The position numbers and the translations under genes were made by a program. Source: Pseudomonas entomophila (GTDB lineage Bacteria > Pseudomonadota > Gammaproteobacteria > Pseudomonadales > Pseudomonadaceae). Taken from it: a stretch of 64,000 nt of DNA. The first letter of the stretch is position 1; every line of letters starts with the position of its first letter. Of this stretch, positions 45,740 to 55,440 are shown in pieces. The stretch is from assembly GCF_023277925.1 (NCBI RefSeq), contig NZ_CP063832.1:3594501-3658500 (forward strand), given 5' to 3'. A model generated the notes under the pieces. It worked only from the letters and a program-made list of their open reading frames with translations, ran no database searches and was not told the DNA's origin.

Positions 45740-46900
45740 TCAGTTGAACAACCCGTAGAAGAACAGACGGATGCTATCCCACATACGGCGCAAGAATCCG
45801 CCTTCCTCTACGCCGTCGAGGGCGATGAGGTCGGCACTGTGCACCACTTTCTCGTCCAGTTTGACTTCCACTTTGCCGATCACGTCACCTTTGTTGATCG
45901 GTGCGGTGAGCTGCGGGTTCATGGTCATCGAAGCCTGGAGGCGTTTCAATTGGCCTTTAGGCATGGTCATGGTCAGGTCGTTGGCCAGGCCGGCCTTCAC
46001 CTGGTTGGTGGCGCCTTTCCATACCGGTGCCTGAGTCAGCTCGGTGCCCTTCTGGTAGAAGGTCTGGGTTTCGAAGAAGCGGAAACCGTAGGTCAGCAGC
46101 TTTTGCGTCTCGGCGGCGCGGGACTGCTCGCTGTTGGTGCCGAACACCACGGCGATCAGGCGCTGGCCGTCGCGAACGGCCGAGGCAACCATGCAGTAGC
46201 CGGCTTCGTCGGTGTGGCCGGTCTTCAGGCCGTCGACCGTCTTGTCGCGCCACAGCAGCAGGTTGCGGTTAGGCTGCTTGATGTTGTTCCAGAAGAACTC
46301 TTTCTGCGAGTAGATGGCGTAATGCGCAGGGTCTTCGTTGATGATCGCGCGCGCCAGCAGGGCCATGTCGTGGGCCGAGGAGTAGTGCTCCGGGTTCGGC
46401 AGGCCGGTCGGGTTCATGAAGTGGCTGTTGGCCATCCCCAGGTCGCCGGCGGTCTTGTTCATCATGTCGGCGAAGGCGTCTTCGCTGCCGGCGATGTGCT
46501 CGGACAGGGCCACCGAAGCGTCGTTGCCCGACTGGATGATGATGCCGTGCAGCAGGTCGCTGACGGTGACCTGGCTGCCGACCTTGATGAACATGCGCGA
46601 ACCGCCGGTGCGCCAGGCATTCTCGCTGACGGTGACCGGGTCGTTCTCGCCGATCTGGCCGCGACGGATGTCCAGGGTGGCGATGTACGCGGTCATCAGC
46701 TTGGTCAAGCTGGCGGGTGGCAGGCGCTCGTCACCGTTGTTCTCGACCAGCACGTTGCCGCTGGACGCGTCCATGAGTACGTAGGACTTGGCGGCCAGTT
46801 GCGGAGGTGCCGGCATCATCTGCTCTGCCGCGAAGGCAGCAGGCGTGATCAGCAGCAGAACGGGCAGGCAGAGTCGTTTGGCAAGGTTGGTGATGTTCAT
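45740..46900 (-). CDS. dacA: D-alanyl-D-alanine carboxypeptidase (PBP5 family)
   Basis: DacA trims the terminal D-Ala from pentapeptide stem chains in the periplasm. The 386-residue protein has a signal peptide (to about residue 24), SxxK as SLTKLM, SxN as SGND and KTG as KTGHTDEAGYC. A C-terminal amphipathic helix (RRMWDSIRLFFYGLF) would anchor it to the membrane. It lies between rlpA and ybeD on the minus strand; in Pseudomonas it is also called dacC. Confidence 0.95.
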   Translation of the reverse strand: MNITNLAKRLCLPVLLLITPAAFAAEQMMPAPPQLAAKSYVLMDASSGNVLVENNGDERLPPASLTKLMTAYIATLDIRRGQIGENDPVTVSENAWRTGGSRMFIKVGSQVTVSDLLHGIIIQSGNDASVALSEHIAGSEDAFADMMNKTAGDLGMANSHFMNPTGLPNPEHYSSAHDMALLARAIINEDPAHYAIYSQKEFFWNNIKQPNRNLLLWRDKTVDGLKTGHTDEAGYCMVASAVRDGQRLIAVVFGTNSEQSRAAETQKLLTYGFRFFETQTFYQKGTELTQAPVWKGATNQVKAGLANDLTMTMPKGQLKRLQASMTMNPQLTAPINKGDVIGKVEVKLDEKVVHSADLIALDGVEEGGFLRRMWDSIRLFFYGLFN

Positions 46901-47091
46901 CCGTCTCTCGTAAATCGCTAATGGTCTGATGTTTCGTGGGCAGGTTCGGTTGCCCAGCGCCCCGTCAGTCTAGTTTTATGGCCTGTGGCCTGGCCCGAAT
47001 GCGCGACGTAATGCCGCTGCGGGCAAAAACGGGCATTGTACATGCCATTGCCCGGCAATTCATGAACAAACCGACAGATCGGTGTGCTCTG

Positions 47092-47158
47092 TTTCGCGGC
47101 TAAACCCGCTGCTACAGGGCCTGTGCAAATCCCTGTAGCAGCGGGTTTACCCGCGAAA
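47092..47158. repeat. Inverted REP pair between rlpA and dacA
   Basis: TTTCGCGGCTAAACCCGC... (47092-47119) and ...GCGGGTTTACCCGCGAAA (47131-47158), inverted with one mismatch and an 11-base spacer. It divides the long minus-strand block into two parts. Confidence 0.82.
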
Positions 47159-47173
47159 GGCCCAATGCACGCG

Positions 47174-48172
47174 TCAGTCGGTCACGACCTTCGCCTGCCC
47201 AAGGTTCGCCAGGCGAATGCTGTCCTGCGCCTGCTGGATCTCGCCCTGGCTGCCGATCGGCCCCAGGCGCACCCGGTGAAGCGTTTGCTGGTTGCGCACG
47301 ATGGAGCTGATGAACACCGGCGCGCTGACCATGGTGCTCAGCTTCGAACGCAACAACTCGGCGGCGTCCGGGTTGGCGAACGCGCCCACCTGCAGGAAGC
47401 TGCCACCATTGCCGCTCGGGACGTTGTTACCCCCCACCTGCACCGGCACCACAGGTGCCGCGTGCTGCTGGGGCGGCGGTGTCCATTGCTCGACCCGCCC
47501 GGTGCTGGCCGGAATCGGCTGGGCCTGGGCCACCTGCGGTTCCTTGAGCATCAGTGGTGGTTGCTGGCCACGCTGGGCCCACCATTGCTGTGGATCGATC
47601 CCCTCGACACGTACGTGAGCGGTACCGATCTCGGCATAGCCAAGCTTCTTCGCGGCCGCATAAGACAAGTCGATGATGCGATCGGAGTAGAACGGGCCAC
47701 GGTCGTTGACCCGCAGGATCACGCTCCGACCGTTGGCCAGGTTGGTCACCCGTACGTAGGCCGGCAGCGGCAAGGTCTTGTGCGCCGCGCTCATGCCGTA
47801 GAGGTCATAGAGCTCGCCATTGGCGGTGTTCTGGCCGTGGAACTTGGTGCCGTACCACGAAGCGGTACCCTCGGCGCGGTAGCTGCGCGAGTCCTGCATC
47901 GGGTAGTAAGTTTTGCCCATCACCGTGTATGGGTTGGCTTTGTAGTTGCCGGTGTGCACGGTCGGGGTGGCGTCGGGGATCTTGTTGACATCCACGTCCC
48001 ACCAGGGCGCACCATCCTTGTGGGCGCGGTTGATGTCCAGGCCCGGTTGCGCACGGACAGTATTGCTACTGCTTTGCGGGGTGGGGCGGCTGGACGAGCA
48101 ACTGGCCAGCACCAGGCCCACGGCGAGGCAGGTCAGCAGCTTGGCGGTGTTCACTGTGAAGAATTCGCGCAT
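47174..48172 (-). CDS. rlpA: Septal ring lytic transglycosylase RlpA
   Basis: RlpA is an outer-membrane lipoprotein that cleaves denuded glycan strands at the septum; that activity is established for P. aeruginosa. The 332-residue product has lipobox LASC, a double-psi beta-barrel domain (about 85-180; GTASWYGTKFHGQNTANGE, RVNDRGPF), and a C-terminal SPOR domain (about 255-330). Its ATG overlaps the mltB stop by one base (TAATG). Confidence 0.94.
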   Translation of the reverse strand: MREFFTVNTAKLLTCLAVGLVLASCSSSRPTPQSSSNTVRAQPGLDINRAHKDGAPWWDVDVNKIPDATPTVHTGNYKANPYTVMGKTYYPMQDSRSYRAEGTASWYGTKFHGQNTANGELYDLYGMSAAHKTLPLPAYVRVTNLANGRSVILRVNDRGPFYSDRIIDLSYAAAKKLGYAEIGTAHVRVEGIDPQQWWAQRGQQPPLMLKEPQVAQAQPIPASTGRVEQWTPPPQQHAAPVVPVQVGGNNVPSGNGGSFLQVGAFANPDAAELLRSKLSTMVSAPVFISSIVRNQQTLHRVRLGPIGSQGEIQQAQDSIRLANLGQAKVVTD

Positions 48173-49182
48173 TACTTGACGCCCCGTGCCAGAACCAGCT
48201 GTTGCGCAAGCTGATGCACCGCCATGGCGTACATCACGCTGCGGTTGTAGCGCGTGATCGCGTAGAAGTTCTTCAGGCCCATCCAGTACTCGGGGCCGTT
48301 TTCGCCTTCCAGGCGGAAGGCGGTGACCGGCAAATCATCGCGCAACGCATCATGGCTCGACCAGCCCAGCGCTCGCAACTCCCCGACTGTCTTCACCGGC
48401 TCGATACCCGTGGTCAGGCCCTCGTCGACGCGCTCGCCGCGCACCTGAGCAGAGCTGACCACGGGCTCGCCGGCCACCCAACCATGGCGCTTGAAGTAGC
48501 TGGCGACGCTGCCGATGGCATCGTCCGGGTTGTTCCAGATATTGATATGGCCGTCACCGTCGAAGTCCACCGCGTAGTTGCGAAAGCTGCTGGGCATGAA
48601 CTGCGGCAGGCCCATGGCGCCGGCGTAGGAGCCCTTGAGCGTCAGCGGGTCGAGCTGTTCTTCACGGGCCAGCAGGAGGAACTCGCGCAGCTCCTTGCGG
48701 AAGAATTCGGCACGCGGCGGATAGTCGAAGCCAAGCGTCGACAGGGCATCGATCACGCGATAGTTGCCGGTGTTGCGACCGAAGAAGGTCTCCACCCCAA
48801 TGATCGAGACGATATATTGCGCCGGCACACCATATTCCTGCTCGGCGCGGGCCAGGGCAGCCTCGTGCTGGCGCCAGAAATCCACGCCCCGGGCGATGCG
48901 CGCATCGGTGAGGAACATCGGGCGGTATTCTTTCCAGGGTTTGACCCGCTCGGCCGGCCGCGAGATCGCGTCGAGGATCGCCTGCTTGCGCTGCACCTCG
49001 CGGAACACGCCCATCAGTTGCTCGCCGGCAAAACCGTAGTCGCGGGTCATCTCGCCGACGAACTCGGCCACTTGGGGCGAGTTGTCGTAATCGCCGGCAA
49101 CAGCCTGCTGGACAGCGCCGAACAGGCCCACCGCGCCGATCCACGGCACACAACGGGCAGCCCAGTTACGCACTGCTTGCAT
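48172..49182 (-). CDS. mltB: Membrane-bound lytic transglycosylase B
   Basis: A 336-residue family-3 lytic transglycosylase (the SltB1 type in P. aeruginosa). The catalytic glutamate is in SIIGVETFFGRNTGNY; YAGAMGLPQFMPSSFRNYAVD is the family block. The N-terminus is a signal peptide without a convincing lipobox. The ATG at 49182 has AAGGTGAAG upstream, better than a start 36 bases earlier. It sits 17 bases after rodA and is coupled to rlpA. Confidence 0.9.
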   Translation of the reverse strand: MQAVRNWAARCVPWIGAVGLFGAVQQAVAGDYDNSPQVAEFVGEMTRDYGFAGEQLMGVFREVQRKQAILDAISRPAERVKPWKEYRPMFLTDARIARGVDFWRQHEAALARAEQEYGVPAQYIVSIIGVETFFGRNTGNYRVIDALSTLGFDYPPRAEFFRKELREFLLLAREEQLDPLTLKGSYAGAMGLPQFMPSSFRNYAVDFDGDGHINIWNNPDDAIGSVASYFKRHGWVAGEPVVSSAQVRGERVDEGLTTGIEPVKTVGELRALGWSSHDALRDDLPVTAFRLEGENGPEYWMGLKNFYAITRYNRSVMYAMAVHQLAQQLVLARGVK

Positions 49183-49199
49183 TGAATTCTTCACCTTTT

Positions 49200-50345
49200 T
49201 CAAACTTGCGCGATCCATTTGCGGTGCGTGTGGATCGACATCAGAACGCCAAACGCTGACAGCAGCGTCACCAACGAAGTTCCGCCATAGCTGATGAAGG
49301 GCAGCGGCACGCCCACCACGGGCAGAAGGCCGCTGACCATACCGATATTGACGAACACGTAAACAAAGAAGGTCATGGTCAGGCTGCCCGCGAGCAGCTT
49401 GCCGAACAGGGTTTGCGCCTGGGCGGTGATCATCAGCCCGCGGCCGATCAACAGCAGGTAGACGATCAGCAGCAGGCAGATGCCGACCAGGCCGAACTCC
49501 TCACCCAGCACGGCGATGATGAAGTCGGTGTGGCTCTCGGGCAGGAAGTCCAGGTGCGACTGGGTACCCAGCAGCCAGCCCTTGCCAAATACCCCGCCCG
49601 AGCCGATCGCCGCCTTTGACTGGATGATGTTCCAGCCGGTACCCAGCGGGTCGCTTTCCGGGTCGAGGAAGGTCAGTACACGTTGCTTTTGATAGTCGTG
49701 CATGACGAAGAACCACATGGCCACCGCCACCGGCACCGCCGCGGCGATCACACTGATGATCCAGCGCCAGCGCAAACCGCCCATGAACAGCACGAAGGCG
49801 CCGGAGGCGAGGATCAGCAGCGCCGTGCCCAGGTCGGGCTGGCGCACGATGAGGATGAACGGCACGCCGATCATCACCAGGCTGATCGCCACATGTTTCA
49901 AATGCGGCGGCAGGGTGCGCTTGGACAGGTACCAGGCAATGGTCGCCGGCATGATGATCTTCATGAACTCCGAGGGCTGGAAACGGATCACCCCGGGGAT
50001 GTTGATCCAGCGCGTGGCGCCCATGGCGTTGTGGCCCATCACGTCCACCACCACGAGCAGGAACACCCCGGCCAGGTAGGCCAGGGGCACCCAGCGTGCC
50101 ATGAAGCGCGGCTCAAGCTGGGCGATCACGAACATCGAGACCAGGCCGATGCCAAACGAGCTGGCCTGCTTCATCAGCAGGTCCCAGTTCTTGCCGCTGG
50201 CCGAATACAGCACGAACAAGCTGCCAGCCGCCAGCGTGAGCAGGATGAGCAGCAAGGGGCCGTCGACATGGATGCGCTGCAGGAAGCTGGCGCGCCTGCG
50301 CATCACGTCCTCGCTGGAGAGCATGCGATCGAAATTGTTCTTCAC
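49200..50345 (-). CDS. rodA: Rod-shape peptidoglycan glycosyltransferase RodA
   Basis: SEDS-family glycosyltransferase of the elongasome that works with PBP2. The 381-residue protein has ten membrane segments and the blocks PSEFMKI, PESHTDFIIAVLGEEFG (with the catalytic aspartate region) and PLPFISYGGTS. The start is GTG at 50345 (MKNNFDRMLSSEDVMRR), which overlaps the mrdA stop as GTGA, a coupled arrangement; an ATG 21 bases later is possible. The open frame continues further upstream but over mrdA. Confidence 0.94.
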   Translation of the reverse strand: MKNNFDRMLSSEDVMRRRASFLQRIHVDGPLLLILLTLAAGSLFVLYSASGKNWDLLMKQASSFGIGLVSMFVIAQLEPRFMARWVPLAYLAGVFLLVVVDVMGHNAMGATRWINIPGVIRFQPSEFMKIIMPATIAWYLSKRTLPPHLKHVAISLVMIGVPFILIVRQPDLGTALLILASGAFVLFMGGLRWRWIISVIAAAVPVAVAMWFFVMHDYQKQRVLTFLDPESDPLGTGWNIIQSKAAIGSGGVFGKGWLLGTQSHLDFLPESHTDFIIAVLGEEFGLVGICLLLIVYLLLIGRGLMITAQAQTLFGKLLAGSLTMTFFVYVFVNIGMVSGLLPVVGVPLPFISYGGTSLVTLLSAFGVLMSIHTHRKWIAQV

Positions 50346-52240
50346 GGGGCCGGTTCCTGGGCGACTGTGGCGGGGCCGAACTCGGGCTTGAGGCGGCCGT
50401 TCTCGTCGAGCAGCCAGGCATCCATGACCTGACGCACCACGGGGGCGGCGACGCCTGAGCCGGACTCGCCGTTCTCGACCATCACCGAGACCACGATCTT
50501 CGGGTCCTCGGCGGGGGCGAAGGCAACGAACAGCGCGTGGTCGCGGTGCCGTTCCTGGAGTTTGTTGCGGTCGTACTTCTCGCCCTGCTTGATCGCCACG
50601 ACCTGTGCCGTGCCGCTCTTGCCAGCGATGCGGTAGATCGAGCCGAGGGCGGCCTTGCGCGCGGTACCCCGGGCACCGTGCATCACCTGTTCCATGCCGT
50701 GGGTAACCTTGGCCCAGTCGGACTTGTCCCGCAGGACGATGTTCTCCATGGGATTTTCGTCCACCGGTGGCTGGCCTTCGATGGTCTTGGCCAGGTGCGG
50801 GCGGTTCCATACGCCCTTGTTGGCGATCAGCGCGGTGGCCTGTGCCAGTTGCAGGGGCGTTGCCTGCATGTAGCCCTGGCCGATACCGAGGATCAGGGTT
50901 TCACCCGGGAACCAGGCCTGGCGACGGGTAGCGCGCTTCCACTCGCGCGAGGGCATCAGGCCGGGAGATTCTTCGAACATGTCCAGCGAGACTTTCTGGC
51001 CAATGCCGAACTTGTTCATGTAGCTGGAAAGCCGGTCGATGCCCATCTTGTGCGCAAGATCGTAGAAGTACGTATCGTTTGAACGCATGATCGCCACATC
51101 CAGATCCACCCAGCCATCGCCAGTGCGGTTCCAGTTGCGGTACTTGTGATCGTAGTTGGGCAGTTGATAGTAGCCCGGGTCGAACACCCGGCTGCCCGCC
51201 GTGACCACGCCGCTGTCGAGGCCGGCGATGGCCACCGCCGGCTTGATGGTCGAGCCGGGCGGGTACAGGCCGCGTAGCACACGGTTGAACAGCGGCCGGT
51301 CGATCGAGTCGCGCAGCTCGGCGTACGCCTTGAAACTGATGCCTGTGACGAACAGGTTGGGGTCGAAGCTTGGTTGGCTGACCATCGCCAGCACCTCGCC
51401 GGTGCGCGGGTCGAGGGCAACGATGGCGCCCCGGCGCCCGCCCAGCGCCTGCTCGGCGGCTTCCTGCAGCTTGATGTCGAGGCTCAGGACAATATCCTTG
51501 CCCGGTTTGGGGTCAGTGCGCTTGAGCACCCGCAATACCCGGCCACGGGCATTGGTCTCGACTTCCTCGTAGCCCACCTGGCCGTGCAGCTCGGCTTCGT
51601 AGAAGCGCTCGATGCCGGTCTTGCCGATATGGTGGGTGCCGCTGTAGTTCACCGGGTCGAGGGTCTTGAGTTCCTTCTCGTTGATCCGCCCCACATAACC
51701 CACCGAATGGGCGAAGTGCGCACCCTGCGGGTAGTGACGCACCAGCTGTGCGGCCACCTCCACGCCAGGCAGGCGGAACTGGTTCACGGCGATGCGGGCG
51801 ATCTGTTCCTCGTTGAGCTCGAACAGGATGGGTACCGGCTCGAAGGGTCGGCGCCCCTGCTTCATACGCTTCTCGAACAGGGCACGGTCGTCTGGCGTGA
51901 GTTCCAGCACCTCGACGATCACATCCAGCACATCCTGCCACTTGCCGGGGTTGCCGGCGCGCTCGCGGGTCATGACCAGGCTGAAGCTGGGGCGGTTGTC
52001 AGCGACCACCACGCCGTTGCGGTCGAAGATCAGCCCGCGGGTCGGTGGAATCGGCTGCACATGCACCCGGTTGTTCTCCGACAGCGTCGAGTGGTAGTCG
52101 TACTGGATGACCTGAAGAAAGTACAGCCGGGCGATCAGCACGCAGACGAGCGCCACCACCGCCACGGCGCCCACGACGACGCGGTTGCGCACCAGGCGGG
52201 CGTCTTTCTCGTGGTCCTTGAGGCGGATCTGCTGCGGCAT
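50342..52240 (-). CDS. mrdA: Penicillin-binding protein 2
   Basis: The transpeptidase partner of RodA in lateral wall growth. The 632-residue class B PBP has one N-terminal membrane helix (about 19-40), a dimerisation/pedestal domain, and the transpeptidase domain with SxxK in PPGSTIKPAVA, SND in IMRSNDTYFYD and KSGTAQVVA. A 17-base gap separates it from rlmH. Also named pbpA in Pseudomonas. Confidence 0.96.
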   Translation of the reverse strand: MPQQIRLKDHEKDARLVRNRVVVGAVAVVALVCVLIARLYFLQVIQYDYHSTLSENNRVHVQPIPPTRGLIFDRNGVVVADNRPSFSLVMTRERAGNPGKWQDVLDVIVEVLELTPDDRALFEKRMKQGRRPFEPVPILFELNEEQIARIAVNQFRLPGVEVAAQLVRHYPQGAHFAHSVGYVGRINEKELKTLDPVNYSGTHHIGKTGIERFYEAELHGQVGYEEVETNARGRVLRVLKRTDPKPGKDIVLSLDIKLQEAAEQALGGRRGAIVALDPRTGEVLAMVSQPSFDPNLFVTGISFKAYAELRDSIDRPLFNRVLRGLYPPGSTIKPAVAIAGLDSGVVTAGSRVFDPGYYQLPNYDHKYRNWNRTGDGWVDLDVAIMRSNDTYFYDLAHKMGIDRLSSYMNKFGIGQKVSLDMFEESPGLMPSREWKRATRRQAWFPGETLILGIGQGYMQATPLQLAQATALIANKGVWNRPHLAKTIEGQPPVDENPMENIVLRDKSDWAKVTHGMEQVMHGARGTARKAALGSIYRIAGKSGTAQVVAIKQGEKYDRNKLQERHRDHALFVAFAPAEDPKIVVSVMVENGESGSGVAAPVVRQVMDAWLLDENGRLKPEFGPATVAQEPAP

Positions 52241-52257
52241 CGGGCGGGCTTACAGGT

Positions 52258-52725
52258 TCATTTGTGGTAGGGATGCCCGGACAACACGGTCCAGGCGCGG
52301 TAGATCTGCTCGCCGATGAGTATCCTTACCAACGGGTGCGGCAGCGTCAGTGGCGACAGCGACCAGCGCTGCTCGCTGCGTGCGCAGACCTCAGGTGCCA
52401 ACCCTTCCGGGCCGCCCACCATCAGGTTGACCGTGCGCGCATCCAGGCGCCAGCGGTCGAGCTCGCCTGCAAGCTGCTCGGTACTCCAGGGCTTGCCATG
52501 GACCTCGAGGGTGACGATGCGTTCCCCGGGCTGCACCTTGCTCAGCATCGCCTCGCCCTCCTGACGGATCAGGCGGGCGACATCGGCGTTCTTGCCGCGG
52601 GTGTTCAGCGGGATTTCCACCAGCTCCAGCGCAAGCTCCGAGGGCAGGCGCTTGGCATACTCATGCCAGCCTTCCTCGACCCATTTCGGCATGCGCGAGC
52701 CGACCGCGATCAGGCGCAGACGCAC
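52258..52725 (-). CDS. rlmH: 23S rRNA pseudouridine-1915 N3-methyltransferase
   Basis: RlmH methylates pseudouridine 1915 on assembled ribosomes. The 155-residue SPOUT enzyme has the trefoil-knot motif [12 protein letters not shown] and the C-terminal [18 protein letters not shown]. It follows rsfS by nine bases, in the widespread rsfS-rlmH pairing. Confidence 0.96.
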   Translation of the reverse strand: MRLRLIAVGSRMPKWVEEGWHEYAKRLPSELALELVEIPLNTRGKNADVARLIRQEGEAMLSKVQPGERIVTLEVHGKPWSTEQLAGELDRWRLDARTVNLMVGGPEGLAPEVCARSEQRWSLSPLTLPHPLVRILIGEQIYRAWTVLSGHPYHK

Positions 52726-52734
52726 GGCGCGACC

Positions 52735-53163
52735 TTATTCCCGATCCTTGAGCTTGTCGGAATAGTCGTGGGTGTTTTCCGGGCTGTGGTGCTTGCCATC
52801 GGCGGCACGGCTCTGCTCGGCACCCAGCCACAGGCGCTCCAGGTCGTAGAACTGACGGGCGGCGGCGGTCATCATGTGCACGATGACGTCGTTCAGGTCG
52901 AGCAGCACCCAGTCGCTGTCGCCCTTGCCTTCTTCGCCCAGCGGCTGTGCGCCCTTGGCCTTGACCGCTTCGCGGACCTTTTCCAGCATCGCGTTGATCT
53001 GGCGGTTGGAGGTACCGGTGGCGATGATCATGTAGTCGGTCAGGCTGTGCTTGTCACGCACGTCGATGACCTGGATGTCCTGGGCCTTGACGTCTTCCAG
53101 CGCGGCCTTGGTCAGTTCGACCAGTTCTTCGCCACTGATGCCATTGATTTTTTGCTTGGTCAT
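52735..53163 (-). CDS. rsfS: Ribosome silencing factor RsfS
   Basis: RsfS binds L14 and blocks subunit joining in starvation. The 142-residue protein contains the DUF143 core (IQVIDVRDKHSLTDYMIIATGTSNRQ; DWVLLDLNDVIVHMM) and a charged 25-residue C-terminal tail. The ATG at 53163 (MTKQKINGISGEELV) is preferred over a TTG 15 bases upstream because the family begins there and ACGAG lies nine bases before it. Confidence 0.94.
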   Translation of the reverse strand: MTKQKINGISGEELVELTKAALEDVKAQDIQVIDVRDKHSLTDYMIIATGTSNRQINAMLEKVREAVKAKGAQPLGEEGKGDSDWVLLDLNDVIVHMMTAAARQFYDLERLWLGAEQSRAADGKHHSPENTHDYSDKLKDRE

Positions 53164-53207
53164 ATAAAACTCGTTCAACTCATTGAATGAGGCGCTCGCT
53201 GGCGCCG

Positions 53208-53867
53208 TCAGTTGGACGCACGATACAGGTCGTGCGCCTCGATATAGGCCAGTACTGCGTCCGGCACCAGGAACCGCGCCGACTTGCCGCTGGCCAGCAG
53301 CTGTCGGATTTGCGTGGCGGACACCGCGAGCGGGGTCTGCCAGACGAACGAAATGTGCCCCGCCGGGCCGGACATGGCGGTGGGATCGCTCTCCGAGCGC
53401 GCCGCCAGCAGGTTGCGCAACTCGTCAGGGGGTTCGACATCGGCATCCGGGCGCTGCAGCACCAGGATGTGACAGTGTTGCAACAGTTCTTCCCATCGGT
53501 GCCAGCTGGGCAGGCCACAGAAGGCATCCCAGCCCAGCACCAGGAACAACTGGTCCTGCGTATTCAGTTCAGCACGAATCGACTCGAGGGTGTCGATGGT
53601 GTACGACGGCTTGTCGCGGGCCAGCTCGCGATCATCGACACTCAGGCAGCCGACTCCGGCCACCGCGCCGCGCACCATGGCCAGGCGGTCCTGGGCCGAC
53701 ACCTGCGGCGTGTCGCGGTGCGGCGGGCGAGCGTTGGGCAGCAGGCGCAGTTCGTCCAGGCACATGAACTCGGCCACTTCCAGCGCGCTGCGCAGGTGGC
53801 CGATATGCACCGGGTCGAAGGTACCGCCGAGAATGCCGACGCGCCGGACTGCCAAAGCGCTACTCAA
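53208..53867 (-). CDS. nadD: Nicotinate-mononucleotide adenylyltransferase
   Basis: NadD adenylylates nicotinate mononucleotide in NAD synthesis. The 219-residue enzyme has the nucleotidyltransferase motif [12 protein letters not shown] (about 13-24) and the C-terminal ISxTxxR-like SATQIRQLL. The start appears to be TTG at 53867, one base after the proA stop (TGA-G-TTG); a second TTG 15 bases on is possible. Neighbouring rsfS follows after 44 bases. Confidence 0.93.
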   Translation of the reverse strand: MSSALAVRRVGILGGTFDPVHIGHLRSALEVAEFMCLDELRLLPNARPPHRDTPQVSAQDRLAMVRGAVAGVGCLSVDDRELARDKPSYTIDTLESIRAELNTQDQLFLVLGWDAFCGLPSWHRWEELLQHCHILVLQRPDADVEPPDELRNLLAARSESDPTAMSGPAGHISFVWQTPLAVSATQIRQLLASGKSARFLVPDAVLAYIEAHDLYRASN

Positions 53868-53868
53868 C

Positions 53869-55140
53869 TCAGCACGACTCCTGGCCGCGCAGCTGGCCGT
53901 CGCCGATCACCACGTACTTCTCGCAGGTCAGGCCTTCCAGGCCGACCGGGCCACGGGCATGCAGTTTGTCGGTGGAGATGCCGATCTCCGCACCCAGGCC
54001 GTACTCGAAACCGTCGGCGAAACAGGTCGGGGTGTTGAGCATGACCGACGCCGAGTCGACCTCGGCCATGAAGCGCCGGGCCTGGCCCTGGTGCTCGGTG
54101 ATGATCGAGTCGGTGTGGTGCGAACCGTAGTGGTTGATGTGCTCGATGGCCTGCTCCAGGCCGTCGACGACGCGGATCGACAGGATCGCGTCGAGGTATT
54201 CGGTGTGCCAGTCGTCTTCGCTGGCCGGTTTGCTGTCGATGATCGCTTGGGTGCGCTCGCAACCGCGCAGTTCGACGCCCTTCTCCTGGAAGCGGCGCGC
54301 CATCTCCGGCAGGAAGCGTTCGGCCACGCGCTGGTCGACCAGCAGCGTTTCCATGGCGCCGCAGATGCCGTAGCGGTAGGTCTTGGCGTTGAAGGCGACG
54401 CGCCAGGCCTTGTCCAGGTCGGCATGTTCATCGACGAAAACGTGGCAAATGCCATCCAGGTGCTTGATCACCGGCACCCGGGCGTCACGGCTGATGCGCT
54501 CGATCAGGCCACGGCCGCCGCGCGGGACGATCACGTCGACGAACTCCGGCATGCTGATCAACGCGCCGACCGCCTCACGGTTGGTGGTTTCGACCACCTG
54601 CACCACCGCCGGCGGCAAGCCAGCCTCGGCCAGGCCACGCTGGATGCAGGTGGCGATGGCACGGTTGGAGTGAATGGCTTCGGAGCCGCCGCGCAGGATG
54701 GTGGCGTTGCCCGACTTGAGGCACAGACTGGCGGCGTCGATGGTCACGTTGGGGCGCGACTCGTAGATGATCCCGATCACCCCCAGCGGCACGCGCATCT
54801 TGCCAACCTGGATGCCCGACGGGCGGTAGCTCATATCGCGGATGGCACCGACCGGGTCCGGCAGGCTGGCGACCTGGCGCAGGCCGGTGATCATACCGTC
54901 GATGCGTGCGGGGGTGAGCGCCAAGCGGTCGAGCAGCGCGGGCTCCAAGCCACTTTCACGGCCATTGGCGAGGTCCTGTTCATTGGCTGCGGTGAGCTCG
55001 GCGCGGGCGGCGTCCAGGGCGTCGGCGGCGGCCTGCAGGGCGCGGTTCTTCTGCGCAGTGCTGGCACGGCCAATCACCCGCGAGGCCTCACGGGCGGCGC
55101 GACCCAGGCGGGTCATGTAGTCAAGAACGGACTCAGTCAT
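53869..55140 (-). CDS. proA: Glutamate-5-semialdehyde dehydrogenase
   Basis: ProA reduces gamma-glutamyl phosphate in proline synthesis. The 423-residue aldehyde-dehydrogenase-fold enzyme shows the cysteine in [12 protein letters not shown], the [12 protein letters not shown] substrate block and [20 protein letters not shown]. It is the first gene of the proA-nadD-rsfS-rlmH-mrdA-rodA-mltB-rlpA run. Confidence 0.96.
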   Translation of the reverse strand: MTESVLDYMTRLGRAAREASRVIGRASTAQKNRALQAAADALDAARAELTAANEQDLANGRESGLEPALLDRLALTPARIDGMITGLRQVASLPDPVGAIRDMSYRPSGIQVGKMRVPLGVIGIIYESRPNVTIDAASLCLKSGNATILRGGSEAIHSNRAIATCIQRGLAEAGLPPAVVQVVETTNREAVGALISMPEFVDVIVPRGGRGLIERISRDARVPVIKHLDGICHVFVDEHADLDKAWRVAFNAKTYRYGICGAMETLLVDQRVAERFLPEMARRFQEKGVELRGCERTQAIIDSKPASEDDWHTEYLDAILSIRVVDGLEQAIEHINHYGSHHTDSIITEHQGQARRFMAEVDSASVMLNTPTCFADGFEYGLGAEIGISTDKLHARGPVGLEGLTCEKYVVIGDGQLRGQESC

Positions 55141-55440
55141 GGGCTCGGTGTCTTGGCGAAAGGGGAAATCGGCTGATTATAACTGGCGCGCTCGGGTACG
55201 CCCAGCGGTGGGTGGCGGATGGTAGAAAATGGCCAAGGGGAACAGGTAGGAAAGATGTAACTGCTCTTATCGAAAAATCCCGAGCCTGCTTCGGCCTTTT
55301 CGCGAGTAAACCTGCGTCCACAGGGTTCGGCACCCTCCCTATGAGAGCGGGTTCACCCGCGAAAAGGCCAGGCATCGATTCAGCCTCGGTTAAGTCATTC
55401 ATTGCTATCATCTGCGCCTTCACAGCCACGAACCGCCCAT
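55141..55440. other. Divergent intergenic region proA / DNA glycosylase
   Basis: 300 bases between two divergent genes. It contains one REP pair (55293-55369) and, upstream of the glycosylase, an AT-rich stretch with TATCAT near 55407 that could be a -10 box, but no good -35 box. No small gene found. Confidence 0.5.
55293..55369. repeat. Inverted REP pair
   Basis: GGCCTTTTCGCGAGTAAACC (55293 onward) and its partner ending ...CCCGCGAAAAGGCC (to 55369), of the CGCGGGT subclass and somewhat degraded. Confidence 0.72.

Noticed and set aside
49200..50810. RodA extended upstream to 536 residues
   Set aside because: The extension is an out-of-frame overlap with mrdA; the GTG at 50345 overlaps the mrdA stop and gives the family length.
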